Source of the DNA: Viscum album
Lineage: Eukaryota; Streptophyta; Magnoliopsida; Santalales; Viscaceae
DNA length: 64,000 nucleotides
Direction of reading: 5' to 3'
NCBI GenBank assembly: GCA_963277665.1
Contig: OY728143.1
Coordinates: forward strand, 232,925,591 to 232,989,590
The notes beneath the pieces are model-generated. The model did no database searches, was not told where the DNA came from, and was given only the letters and a program-made list of their open reading frames with translations. The position numbers and the translations under genes were made by a program. Positions 12,385-23,426 of the stretch are shown piece by piece. Positions within the stretch are counted from its first letter, which is position 1; each line of letters opens with the position of its first letter.

Positions 12385-13690
12385 TATTTTCATCCTCGAA
12401 AGACATAACGGAGACTAAGAGAACATGTTGGGGTAATGAGAATGAATATAACCCTCCATCTCCCATGTGTTCTCCTAGAGGTTTTCGTGTTGGCAAAAAA
12501 TGTGCACCATAGAGATCGATCATTCATTAAAGACTCACACCTATCAATCCTCAATCTCCAATAGAACCTCTGTAAATTTCACCCTATCATCTATGTACAT
12601 TTCTCCCCATTCAATAATGTGTGATGGATCATGCACGTACTTCCTCATCTTTGGTATGGGGAAAATGTCATGCACCCGATGCATCAGTGGGGGAAGAGCT
12701 AGGAAATGCTCCATCTCACCAACTCTGCAATGAATCAGAATGAATCCAATGATCCTCAAAGATAGTTTGCCACCTTGACCAAATCTCACAAGCCTTGTCA
12801 AGTTGAGTCCTGTTGGAATACATGGTCTCCCTCCTCAAACTCTAGTGGTCTTTGTATCATGTCATCATGAGACTTATTTCTTCTCTGTGCAGTCATCAAC
12901 AGCTCTTGGATGATCTGCAGCTTCTCAGTGGTAGCATGTACGAACTTTGTACCCATAAGTGTTGACTCCCATGGGTTTCTCTAGCATAGAGGTGATCTTC
13001 ATGGTCGACCATACAAGGCCTCCAATGGTGCCATACCGATGGTGGAGTGATAGCTATTTTTGTGCATGAACTCCTACAAGGTAAAGTGATCCTCCCAACT
13101 GCGGCCAAAAACAAGGATGTAAGAACAAATCATGTCCTCATGTGTATAAATGGTTCTCTCCATCTGGCTACCCTTTTGTGGGTGAAAGGCGGTGCTCAAA
13201 CCTAGCTGAGTACTGAAAGTATCCTTCAATCCCTTTTACAATCAGGATGTAAATCGTGTGTCACGATTAAATATGATTTTCGATGGCACCTCATGGAACC
13301 GTACAATCTCATTTACATAGAGGCATCCCAATACCTCTTCTGATCCCTTATCTCAGATGGGTAGGAATTGGGACGACTCGATGAGTTGGTCAACGATCAC
13401 CCAGATAGAATGGTAGACCCAAGACATACATGGTAGCCCAGTCACAAATTCTAGGGAAATTCCATCCCACTTCTACTCTGGTACCTATAATGGATGAGCT
13501 AAGACAGTAAGAACTTGATTCTCAGCCTTCACTTGCTGACTAATCAGGCATCATGAAACAAACTCTTCCACTTTCTTCTTCATCCTTGGCCACCTGTGGA
13601 AATGCTAGAGGTCCTCTTACATCTTCCCCACACCATGATGTACCACTAGAGGGGACTTATGGAACTCCCTCAATACCTCCTCTCATATGT
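12385..13690 (-). pseudogene. Element I integrase with chromodomain-like tail (broken)
   Basis: Minus-strand fragments in several frames, in order. First, a GWP-like zinc/linker region and core with KWDGISLEF and VTGLP (about 13340-13680). Then NSYHSTIGMAPLEALYGRP (about 13010-13075), the hallmark of plant gypsy integrase. Then RRNKSHDDMIQRPLEFEEGD (about 12835-12890) and a tail with LALPP and RKYVHDPSHVIEW (12610-12720). A chromodomain remnant ENTWEMEGYIHSHYPNMF, compared with the family pattern EATWE.E..M...YP.LF, lies at about 12422-12474. Integrase joins cDNA to host DNA; the chromodomain tail targets chromatin. Several stops and frame changes break it. Confidence 0.88.
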
Positions 13691-13929
13691 CAAATAGTAC
13701 AATGGTGCATCCGATAATGAAGATGACATGCTCCCTACCTCTAGAAAATCTATCAATTTCCTATCATAAGGATATATGATCACATCAAGCCTCATAGTCA
13801 ATCTAACCAAGTTGTGCCTCCTGAAGACACTGATAAATTGGGTGAGTGAAAGTCACAAACTAGAGGTATGATTATCTATCTCTATCCACAATGGATATAT
13901 GCCATGTGGCAAGCTTCTCTATCTACTCA

Positions 13930-15213
13930 CTCAGCAACTGTATACCAGACCTCCTACTGAGTGTGTCTCTTAATATGCTCCCCTTCCTAGTAGAATAGAC
14001 TATCTCAAAGACATAGTCCTCGAGGATGTCTAGACAACATTTTTATCTCAGGTTCATGTCCTTCTATGAGAAGATATACATGAAGATCATGTGATCATAG
14101 TAAATAGTAATTCACTAACCCATCAAAGAGTGTCGTCAAATCATTAAGGTGAATACCACTTCTGGAAACTCTGGTTCATGGGTAGCATAGTTCTAATCAT
14201 GGTTTCTTAGTTGTCATGAACCCTAAGTGATCACTAGTCACTCTTTTATCAGGATACATATATGTCTGGTACCTAACACATCACATTAAACAACATTCCC
14301 AACACCCTCTTCTAGTATCCTTGAGATGGGGTCACTCAACAGTCTGTGCCTCACCTTTTGAAAACTCTCCTAGCATCTCTTAGTCCACATGAAAGAATTT
14401 CCCTTCTTCGTCAATGCTGACAAGGCTGCCGTAACTCTGGTAAAGTCAGGTATGAAACTCTAGTACTACACAACCAACCCTAGGAAGCTCCTCACCTCGG
14501 TCACACTCTTGGGTGGCTCCCATGCAAGAAGAATCTATATATTTTATATATCCACTACAACTCTAACATCCGAGATAAAATGTCCCAAAAAGTGGACATC
14601 ATGTATCCAGAACTGGAACTTAGAGAGCTTACCATTAAGCTGGTTCTATCATAGATTATCTAGAAATATCTTCAGATGATTGGAATGCGCCTCCTATGAC
14701 ACCGAGTATATCAAGATGTAATCAATGAATACTGACACAAAGCAATCGAGGTATGGCTGAAAGATTATATTCATGAGTCCCACTAACAATACATGGGAAT
14801 TGGTCACGTCAAATGGAATAACCAAGAACATATAGGGGCCATACCGACATCTGAAGGCCCTCTTTTTTACATCCTCATCTTAACCATGAGCTGATGTTAG
14901 CAGCATCTAAGGACCATCTTTGTAAAAAATGAGATCCTTTCAGTTGAGCGAAAATTTCATAATTCTTCAAAAGTGGATAATTGTTTTTTTATGTAACCTG
15001 TTTCAGGTGCCGATAATAATCATAGAGCCTCAAGCTCCCATCTGCCATCTTGGTGAACAAAATCGGGGCTGCCCATGGAGAAACACTTGGACTTCTGAAC
15101 CCCTTCCTTTGCAAGTCCTCCATCTTTACCCATAACATACGATGTTCATAGGAGCCATCTGATATGCTGGTGTAGATATTAGTGTCATCCCAGGGAAAAA
15201 GTTTATTTATAAG
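13930..15213 (-). pseudogene. Element I reverse transcriptase and RNase H (broken)
   Basis: RT fingers are clear at about 15005-15120 (GFRSPSVSPWAAPILFTK, family RPSVSPWGAPVLFVKK). The catalytic block reads FIDYILIYS at 14703-14729, where the family has FIDDILIYS, so the second catalytic Asp is Tyr. The thumb follows with KLSKFQFWIHDVHFLGHFIS (about 14575-14640) and VTEVRSFLGLV (about 14480-14515). RNase H is seen as NYATHEPEFPEVVF (about 14160-14205) and ends with the DTLSRR-like box, family DALSRK, near 13950. Stops are frequent. The enzyme would copy RNA to DNA and degrade the RNA strand; this copy could not. Confidence 0.9.
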
Positions 15214-15259
15214 TCCTCCTCCCTGTGAAGAGGTAGTCCCAGAACATTATTAGTGAATA

Positions 15260-15760
15260 CATCAGCATACCGATCCACCACTATAGGATAGCTCAGACTC
15301 TCAACATCAACTGATCAGAGTGTAAGGGTAGACAAATGATGTGTGATTGGAGACACCATCATTCGGTTAAGTCCATCATGTGCTGCCAAAGTTCTTTTCT
15401 CACCAGTGAAGTAAAACTAGGTACCATCCTCACAGACACACTGTACATTATGCCTAATGCAGTTAATCTAATCATGGATTGTGGATAACCATTCCATACC
15501 CAAGATGAAGTCATAAGGCCTCAACGCCACTATTAAAATATCCCAATCCAAACTCTCACATCCTTTAGGAATCTCACACTACCGACACAAGTGTGTAATC
15601 GTACAATCTTCTATTGTAGGAGTCTCTAATCACAAGGATCGTGCCAACGACTACACCAGAATCAGTGATCTCCGAACAAGAGTCGTGGCAATCAAAGAGT
15701 GACTAGAACCTGTGTCTATAAGTAATAAAAATAATTTGGTGTAGACATATATCATATATT
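15260..15760 (-). pseudogene. Element I aspartic protease region (broken)
   Basis: The C-terminal protease motif YDFILGMEWLSTIHD (15473-15520, minus) matches the plant gypsy pattern (F/Y)DVILGMDWL..H. It lies upstream of RT in element order, as expected. The N-terminal active-site D(S/T)G box is not clearly readable. The protease would cleave the Gag-Pol polyprotein inside the particle. Confidence 0.7.
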
Positions 15761-15959
15761 GAATCATCTTTGGAGAACCATGGTCGTAGGCTTCAACTGA
15801 CTATTACTGAGCTCGTCCTAGTCCACCTGTAGCCTGTGGTCGGGGTGGACCTCCGGGAGGTGGTGGTGATAGAACCTTGAACTGTCATCCACGATCGGTT
15901 TCTTGACCCACTCCTCTTCCACATCTGCTACTCTGTGGACATCCACGCTAAAATCTATG

Positions 15960-16720
15960 CATATGAATCAGCGGTAACTTGACCATCTGTCAGTCATTAG
16001 TGCGGGTGGTCGGGTAGTCGTGAGCCATGTGACCCTACCCGCTACACATGAAGCATAGTCTTCTCCTCTGCTACCATCCTATACCTCATGATCCTCTCTC
16101 CTCTGACCATACATCCTGAGGTCATCCAAAAAATGGTTTTCTCTTCTTGGATCTCTATGTCATCCACCTACTACCATTCGGAGATGAATCTGCTCCGTGT
16201 CTCCCAGTGGTGGGTGTCGCTGTCAGTGTCTACTCAGCAAGGAATTTCTCCACCATGATTCATCTCTTAATCACTCCAACAAGCATCAGGATACTGAGAG
16301 ATACCATCGAAGATCAGATCTCCCATCAGAGTCCCATCTTGATGGTCCGGTCCTGGAAGAATGTGTCCCACACCATGTTTGTAGAGTACCGTGAGAGGTC
16401 AGTGAACCCTGCTTCATACTGGGCCTCGATCAGGCTTCCTTGTGGTAACTATAGTAGCTCCTGTATACGCATAGAGCATAGTGTCGCTAGAAGTAACTCT
16501 TCCATGAAGAGGAACTCGAAATCATACCATGATAGGGTCTCCTTGTCTTGTGTCTTGATTGCTAGGCTCACCATCTCCCTACTGCTCCCTGTAAAAGACT
16601 AGAAGCAAATATCACCATCTGGTTGGCCAGTATCCCAACCAAGCGAAATACTCTGGACACTGCCTCTAGCCTATCCTCAACCAACTATGGATCCATATCT
16701 CCTTGAAATCTCGGAGGACT
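15960..16720 (-). pseudogene. Element I Gag with zinc knuckle (broken)
   Basis: Capsid-type Gag is visible as GEAASWWEMV-like sequence near 16570-16600, then RSMRIQELL and GSLIEAQYEAGFTDLSRY (about 16380-16480), the usual E....F..L.RY pattern of Retrotrans_gag. Upstream of protease at 16011-16054 is a zinc knuckle CFMCSG.GHMAHDYP. The last Cys of CX2CX4HX4C is Tyr and the position after Gly-Ser-Gly is a stop, both one-base changes. Plus-strand open frames at 16147-16602 and 16197-16394 are shadows of this gene. Confidence 0.8.
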
Positions 16721-17195
16721 CTACTGCTGAAACTCATAAAACACACTCAGTTGGTGTGCTCCATCTTCTAGTGTGGCTCATAGAAATGGATTCCCAATGG
16801 TTAGGGTGCCACTAGTACACCACCTGATTGTACAATCTCCATAAGAGGGACCCACACCAAAGCCTCAACGGTCGGTGGGCCGTCATCATGTACTCTCTTA
16901 GGAATCCTGGTTGAATGTCTTCGTGGTGGTATCCTGAATGGAAACATGTGTTCCATGTTCAATAAGTTATACCTGGTCAGCTGAATAAAAGAGATCAAAA
17001 ATAAAACACTACCCAAATACACGCAATTAGTGTTTTCGTGCACTAATTCAGAAATCAGAATTCATTGCCCTGGTGTATGGATATGCCGACTTCTACACTA
17101 ATACAGGACTCCCTGAACTAAAAACCACACTCAAAACAATAAACATTATTGCCCTATTAAATGACTAGGGTCCTAGTTATTTGGTAAAACTATCT
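16721..17195 (-). other. Element I 5' leader and N-terminal gag region
   Basis: Sequence between recognisable Gag and the PBS. The start codon of gag could not be fixed because of decay. No independent gene is seen; the minus open frame 16801-17043 is not in a recognisable Gag frame. Confidence 0.5.
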
Positions 17196-17207
17196 CCTCT
17201 AATACAA
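17196..17207 (-). other. Element I primer-binding site (tRNA-Met type)
   Basis: TTGTATTAGAGG on the minus strand, three bases inside the 5' LTR end. It matches TGGTATCAGAGC at 9 of 12 positions; two of the three changes are G-to-T and C-to-T. Confidence 0.7.
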
Positions 17208-17849
17208 CTTTTTCACAAACCGTCCCCCCAAGGCCTGTGTTGTCACTACCCCAAGCCCGCCTTTCGTAGGTCAGGGATTGAAAACAAGCACCGAAAAGGA
17301 ATATACCTATAAATCGAAGGAATTGCCTTTAAACCTGGAAAAAAAACACAAATAAAGAACACAACAAGAAACAATCATGATGTAAACTATTGTAGTAAAA
17401 TGTGTACTGAAGGTAAATGGGTCGGAACACAAGCCCAACAGAAAATTACTAGTACAACTGAAAAGATAAATTATCTCATGGATCATCTACTGTGGACACA
17501 TCCAGAAGGGTAAGTATGGACCATCTCCATAGTACTGCATGTGAGCCCGTATTCTCTATATACTGCTTGGTACAGGATCCCTCATGTTTCCTCCCAACTG
17601 CTCAACATCTGCACAAGACACAACATAGAGCGGGAAATGCCTGTGCAAGGGTTAGTATAACAATACTCATTTGCGACCTTGGGACCCTCTAAGGTCTCAC
17701 AGAGTACCACAAAAGAAAACCAACAATGAAATACCACAATCACAAAGATAGAAGCAATAGTCATCTCACACCCGGTATACAACACATAGATAAAGAATAT
17801 ATAAGATTTTCCTAATGATATATAATCTTAATCCATTTAGATGATTAAA

Positions 17850-18220
17850 AATCGTCCACAAAAGAGGTTATTCTAATATCGATCCCCTCTTGGATATAAT
17901 TTGTTGTTCCACAATGGGGTCACTGTAAGGTGGGTCCTCTTCGAGTCACACTACTTTTGTTCCAAACGGGGTTTCCAGATTTTTGAACCACATAGGGTCG
18001 TTGAAATGCGGATCCACACAGGGTCGCTGAAATGTTGATCCACACAGGGTCCCTCGATGCTGATCCACAAAGGGTCACTAGTTGCTGATCCCAGACGGGC
18101 TTCTCTAAAACTATCCCTCGTCATGTAGCTACGATGCAGATCCACACATGGTTTCTAGGATAATGTTCTAGATAGGATCACTACAATGCTCATCCACACA
18201 AGGTCTCGCTTTACTTGACA
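17850..18220. repeat. ~25-bp imperfect tandem repeat in Element I 5' LTR
   Basis: Copies of gatccacacagggtcgctga-like units, best at 18010-18080. Partner of the block at 9955-10318. Several units still contain CpG. Confidence 0.75.
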
Positions 18221-18724
18221 GCCATCCACAATATTCCCGCTCATAGCATGCTTGATTCTGGGAAAACTTCACCAAAGCTATCGGTCATATTTTCAACAGG
18301 TACGAACTCCTACAAAAATAATACCCAAGGGATATCCCTTTCATAGGGGTCCCAACATGAATGACGGTGCGTCGATCAGATCCCTGGTCTGTGAGATAAG
18401 GGCACTTTTGTAAAAATGTTCTTGTTAGATTCAAGTCTGATCCAACCCATGATGCACATAAAACTTCTTCAAAACACACTTAGAGTATCTCCAGAATACC
18501 GCCTTGTCACAAGGGTCAATATTCCTCAGATGGTGCGTCAATTGGATGCCCAGACTATTTGTTACATATCTTTCTATGAAATGGGGTTCATTGCTCCTCT
18601 GTCAAGCTCACCACGGTTGGGCCCACAAAAATATTCCAAAGGGACCTCTTTACAAAAGGGATCCCAAATCCACTGATAGTGTGTCGAACGAACACCTGGT
18701 TTTTCAGTTACGGGAGTTTCTTTA

Positions 18725-19240
18725 TTTAGGGACCGGTTCTATCTGGGCGCGTTCCAACTCTGTGAGACCAGCATGACGCAACAGGTCCCCGGGTGTACCT
18801 GATCCCACTTGGGTCCAACCCATTAAGAGTTGTCCTGATTCACTATGTCCGTCCCATTGGGGTCGGCCATTGGTTCGCGGGCCTGAGCTACAGTTTGCAT
18901 GGCCTTCCAAGTGGGGATCAGCACACCTGCATTGGCCTACTGGGACGCAGGTCCGACCTGCTCAGTCGGCCCGTGTTCTGCCCAATCTTCCAGAAGGAGG
19001 ACTACCTTCTCCGCCGTCCTCATGATGGAAGGGCCGTTTAGCCCAGCCGATGGGGAGCTTCCCCACCCCATGAAATGGTTGGCGGTTTTTTTGACCAGCT
19101 TCCACAAATGGGACGTGGCTTGGGGTGGTGTCGCGCCCTCCTACCACTGCCTGCTGGCGCGACTCCTACAGGTGGCGGCGCCTGTTAGAGCTTACCTTGT
19201 CCCGCGTGGCCGACTGAGGCTTGCGTCCCTTTAGCCATCA
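18725..19240. repeat. GC-rich block of Element I 5' LTR
   Basis: Partner of 10807-11500, with the same ggtccgacc/cattggggtcggcc motifs. It is the most GC-rich part of the window together with its partner. Confidence 0.7.
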
Positions 19241-21342
19241 TGAAGCATGATGGAATTCCACATTCCACCACACACAACCAGTCTCTGTGAGTCTCCTCCA
19301 GCTGCCACCGACATGGCGCACCATTGGTTTCATCTTCAGGCCACCAGACACGGTCGGTGGTCAGTTTTTTATGTCTTCAGTGCTTATGAGGATCTTAGGT
19401 CTCCATCTTCGTTGTGTTTCCTTCAGTTTCATCCTGCCACACCTTTTGTAAAACTATTCCAATAAAAGAGACAAGTACCGAAGCGGTGGAGGGTCCATGC
19501 CTTATTAATTTGGCCTACATCCACCACCTTAGCATCGTATCATGCGATCAAAAAAATATCTCATAAGTATTGTCTTTACAAAAATACCCGTATATGGATT
19601 ATACATCCACTAATGATGATCGAGGGAACCTCCTTCCTCGTTGTCGTTGGTTCGTGATTCAGGGGCACTCTTTACCGCTTAGTGAAACCAGTCTCGTCTT
19701 CCAAGTGGTTGGCATCGCGGTACATTGCTAGAGCATCATCCCTTGGTCAAGTCATGCCAACCCCCCACCCCATGCTTCATGTCAATATTAGGGGGAAGAG
19801 GAGGGTAAAGCTCCACCGAATTTATGAGGTTCATTTAATGAATAGACCACCCAAATTTACAGTAGTACAGTTAAAAGAAAAGGAGAGTCAAGCCATTTTA
19901 TGAAATGTCATGAAGTCGGTCCCACCACCTTCGATCGTCCATTGGAAAAACATAAAAAGATAAATAAAATAACATTGTTTTTTTATTATTCATTTAAATG
20001 TCGAAAAACATTCTTTTTCTCCCAAAATCTTGTGGTTGAAGTGAAGCCTCCATTAACCAAATCTCTGCATTGTGGATTCAATAGTGCCCTCAGATTTTTA
20101 ATCTGAGAACTGGTTAAAATAATAGAAAATTCCACCTACACATGTACTAAATTTACCATAAAAATGTTAAGAAAAAAATTCGAGGCACATTGGGCCTCCG
20201 AATTACATGCCATCAATTTTCGCTGACTCATAATAATTCCATATAATTAAAAATAATACCTAGAAAATATGGGACTTTTTAGAATATTTAAAATAATTTT
20301 AATTTAAAATATCCATTGAATTATTCAATGTTTGATTAATAACTTTTTATTTTTCATTATTTCATAAAATTCCATTCATGTTGTGCAAGTTAAAACAATG
20401 ATTTCCTTTCACTTTTGGGGTAAAATATGAATTAGATTTTTTTTTAAAAGGTTATAAATATTAATTTGAAAAAGGTCCATAATGTTTTTAAATAGGTATA
20501 ATGCATTAAATTAAAAAAATAGTGGGTTTAGACATTTATGAAAATATTTATAGAAATCATTATTTTGGAAGAAAAAAATATTTCTTATCATAGTGATAAA
20601 TAAAGTTATATTTTATAAAGAACCTATTTATAACACAATCTATGTATCAAATAGTTAGAAATTATAATATTTACTTTATTATTTAATTAAAAACTATTGT
20701 ATATGAAAAAGTATATTTTTCTAAGGAAATAATAAATTAATTTACTTCAAATGATATTAAAAATTAAATAATCTTGATTAGAATGATATTGTGAAATATA
20801 CCATTAAAATGAACATAACACTGTAGTGATAATTAAAAAATGATTAATATTTGTTTATAAAATATATATTATTAATAATAAACTAGAATTAAATAAATAT
20901 TATAATAAAATTTCATTACAAAAATATTTTTAAATTTCATAATAAATGAAGTATAAGTTTAACTCAATGAGTGGAAATTGAGTTAATAAATCAATCACCA
21001 TTCACATCATTTTGGTTAATCATTAATTAAACTCTTATATAGTTATTATAAAAATGTAAAAAAACTTATTAAAAAACTTATTAATATTAATGATATCATA
21101 TATGTTCATTTTATTTCATCTTATCAATCATTTGTTAATAATCATTCTTTATTTTCAACATTTCAGGTATAACTGCATTATTTTTCATGATTCATTGATG
21201 TGTTATTTATTTGTTACCAATACATTGATTATTATATAATATTATACATAATTAAATCATGATTTATATATCACATGTATTAATTATATATGTATTTATT
21301 TCTATCCATAATAATTCATGATGGGAAATTTAGTACACATAT

Positions 21343-21775
21343 CTTTGAGATGGTAGGTCGTACGTATGCAAGAGTGTTGCTTAGATTTTTTTTTCTTATT
21401 GAAAGAAATGAAACTAAACTTTTCGTATTTATATTATCACAACACTGTATTATTTATTTAATATATATAAAATATATTTATGAAACCCATTGTAATGTAT
21501 TTCATGAAGTGTTTGAATGAATCACATCACATTGTGAGGTGGTTGTCCACCAGACAAACGAACTACATTATTGTATTCCCAAAATATGGAAATCATGAAG
21601 GTATTTGTTATATAAAACAAATCAAAACATTGATCAGAAATAAAAATTATTTAATATATAAAAAATATATCCAACATTGTTTTTTTCTTTGATAGGTGGT
21701 AATGGAAAAGAAAATAACATATGTTTGCGAGGTGGTAGTCTGACGTACACACAAATGGTGATTTTGTAACCTATT
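21343..21775. repeat. X-LTR repeat triplet 2 (~190-bp unit)
   Basis: Copies start at about 21343 (gagatggtaggtcgtacgta), 21531 (attgtgaggtggttgtcca) and 21725 (ttgcgaggtggtagtctga). Spacings are about 188 and 194 bp. It lies downstream of the TATA block in element orientation, in R/U5. Confidence 0.65.
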
Positions 21776-22090
21776 TAATTGATGTAGGTGAAATTTTAAG
21801 TTCTAATTAGAAGAAAAAATATCTTAGTATATTGAGTATTCCGAATATATTATATAATAATGATATAATAATAATTGAAATATGGGGATAAGGAAATACA
21901 TTTAAATTTTTTATTGAAATTCATTACCTCTTCTTTAGTTAGCCTCAATATTTTTCCATGAATTACTTCCCAAGATGTATTTGTAACCACAATAATACTT
22001 ATAGGAATAGTGTAGATACATTAGTGTGGGATTTTTGTGGGTTTCTATGAAATAATTTTTTCAGAGGAGTGATGAAGTGAGGGTGGGGGA

Positions 22091-22101
22091 TGCCTTTTAT
22101 A
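22091..22101 (-). promoter_or_regulatory. X family TATA box, LTR-A
   Basis: TATAAAAGGCA on the minus strand, within a conserved block (plus: ggatgccttttatatgtggg) that also occurs in LTR-B and LTR-C. It lies 1325 bp from the upstream LTR end; the other two lie at about 1310 and 1322 bp. The fixed position and sequence in decayed surroundings make this a good core-promoter candidate. Confidence 0.65.
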
Positions 22102-23182
22102 TGTGGGGTGAGTGGAAAACTTGTAAAATTTTGATTTTAGGATATACACCCATGATTTATCCTTGTAATATGGCCCCAATAGTGCACGAATGTAGAATAT
22201 ATAAAGGATATGGTTGAAATATGTCCTTAAATTTTTATTTGGACTTTTTTCTCAATTATTTGGCCTAATAATATTAATATTTAGTCCACCAGTAAACTCA
22301 TTTTTTTAATAATCGATGTAATTAATTTTTAAAAAATCACTTATTATTTATAAAAAATAAATTTTATATTTATCAAAATTATAAATAATTATGATTCCAA
22401 TTTTTGGATCCAGTTTTTCAAATTTTATGAAAATAAAATCCAAAAAATAAATTTAAAAATATTCTCATAGAAGGGACAAGAATACATGGTTTTAACGATA
22501 AAACGCTCAAATGTTTACTATATTTTTATATTTAAATTCAATGTAATAATGAATCAAATGATTTAAATATTTTTAATTGAAACATAATTGATCAAATTTT
22601 AATTTATAACCAATTCAATATTAAATTTACCACTAAAAATTTTTTAGATGAAATGTCAGGTTTCAAATAAAATTTATTATTTTTCACTATTTATTAAAAA
22701 AAGGAAATTCTCAGAAAAATAACAAAAAAGCACCCTAAGATAATTTTGAAATTAATATTTTTTTAAAAAATATTATTCATTCAAATATAATATTAAAAAA
22801 ATTCAACATTTAGTTCTAAACATGTGGGGCACTGAAACCAGCAAAACTAAATAAAAATAAAACATTTTATGTAAAAAATTGGACTTGTTCTTATCATATT
22901 CATATAAAATATATTATATGAATATTAAAGAAATTAATTAATATATAATTTATAAATTTCATTATTATCATCCTCTAATAGTAAATATTTAAATTTTTAA
23001 GATAAAATGCCTTGCGCGCATAAACATTTATCCAATATAAAAAAAATTCATTTATATTAAATTGGTTTTTATATTCATTTACAATTAATAAGAACCAAAT
23101 GAATTCAAACATGTATTTTAATAATAGAGTTAACCATATTTATAACCAATAATTTAATTTATAAGAGAGAACTATTATACTG

Positions 23183-23206
23183 AATAATAATAATAATAAT
23201 AATAAT
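23183..23206. repeat. (AAT)8 microsatellite
   Basis: Pure trinucleotide run in the U3 end of LTR-A. The matching places in LTR-B and LTR-C hold shorter, broken AT-rich versions. Confidence 0.95.
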
Positions 23207-23426
23207 TTTCTTTATTTTTTAGTAAAACCTGGTCTTATGTATAGTGCAAGCTATCAAAGAAACTCAATGTTTCATGCATCACAAGATATAGAGTATATTT
23301 AATTTATACAAAATAAAATATATTTCATTATTTATATTTATGTTATAATTCATTCAATGATTTTTGTTTAATGTTACACAAGTTAATGTATTAAAATTCA
23401 TTCTTTTAGAATATTAGTGTGTTACA

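Larger units (their letters stand above)
9331..20281 (-). mobile_element. Element I: complete, dead Del/Tekay-like Ty3/gypsy chromovirus
   Basis: 10,951 bp on the minus strand. Parts in element order: 5' LTR (20281-17211), PBS, leader, gag with zinc knuckle, protease, RT, RNase H, integrase, chromodomain remnant, PPT, 3' LTR (12368-9331). The flanks gaatt (9326-9330) and gaata (20282-20286) look like a 5-bp target duplication with one later change. The order protease-RT-RNase H-integrase is that of Ty3/gypsy, and the chromodomain-like tail and long LTRs with a GGTGGGGAGAATGTTACA-type PPT/LTR junction point to the Del/Tekay chromovirus group. Many stops and frameshifts make it non-functional. 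In one hand-aligned 73-bp stretch (around 9486 and 17365) the LTRs differ at 10 positions, so the insertion is old. Confidence 0.92.
17211..20281 (-). repeat. Element I 5' LTR, 3071 bp
   Basis: Collinear with the 3' LTR across its whole length, including the shared runs aaactattgtagtaaaa (17384 and 9502), the gatcca repeats, the GC-rich block and the terminal AT-rich part. Its termini are eroded: the start TGTCAC is now TTTCAC and the end TGTAACA is CTTTTTA. Open frames such as 18899-19234 and 19247-19465 have no counterpart frame in the other LTR and are not genes. Confidence 0.88.
5218..23426 (-). repeat. X family LTR-A, split by Element I (about 7.25 kb net)
   Basis: Begins TGACACA at 5218 and ends tgttaca at 23420-23426. 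Removing Element I and one target duplication leaves about 7253 bp. The split halves rejoin cleanly: the sequence after 20286 continues the match to about 27300 in LTR-B. It carries two ~190-bp repeat triplets (7347-7760 and 21343-21775), one TATA block (22091-22101) and an (AAT)8 run at 23183-23206. The block 6960-8290 matches about 29940-31330 in LTR-B, including a stretch around atatatatgtattcat at 7295 and 30309. Open frames at 5766-6011, 21290-21520 and 21480-21692 are not genes. Confidence 0.55.

Noticed and set aside
12544..12801. Separate 85-residue protein on the minus strand
   Set aside because: It reads as the C-terminal part of the Element I integrase (LALPP, RKYVHDPSHV), not an independent gene.
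16147..16602. 151-codon plus-strand open frame, the longest in the window
   Set aside because: It lies antisense to the Element I Gag, whose minus-strand motifs are recognisable; the plus frame has no family pattern.
18899..19234. 111-codon plus-strand open frame in GC-rich DNA
   Set aside because: It is inside the Element I 5' LTR and the matching part of the 3' LTR does not keep the frame. GC-rich sequence has few stops by chance.
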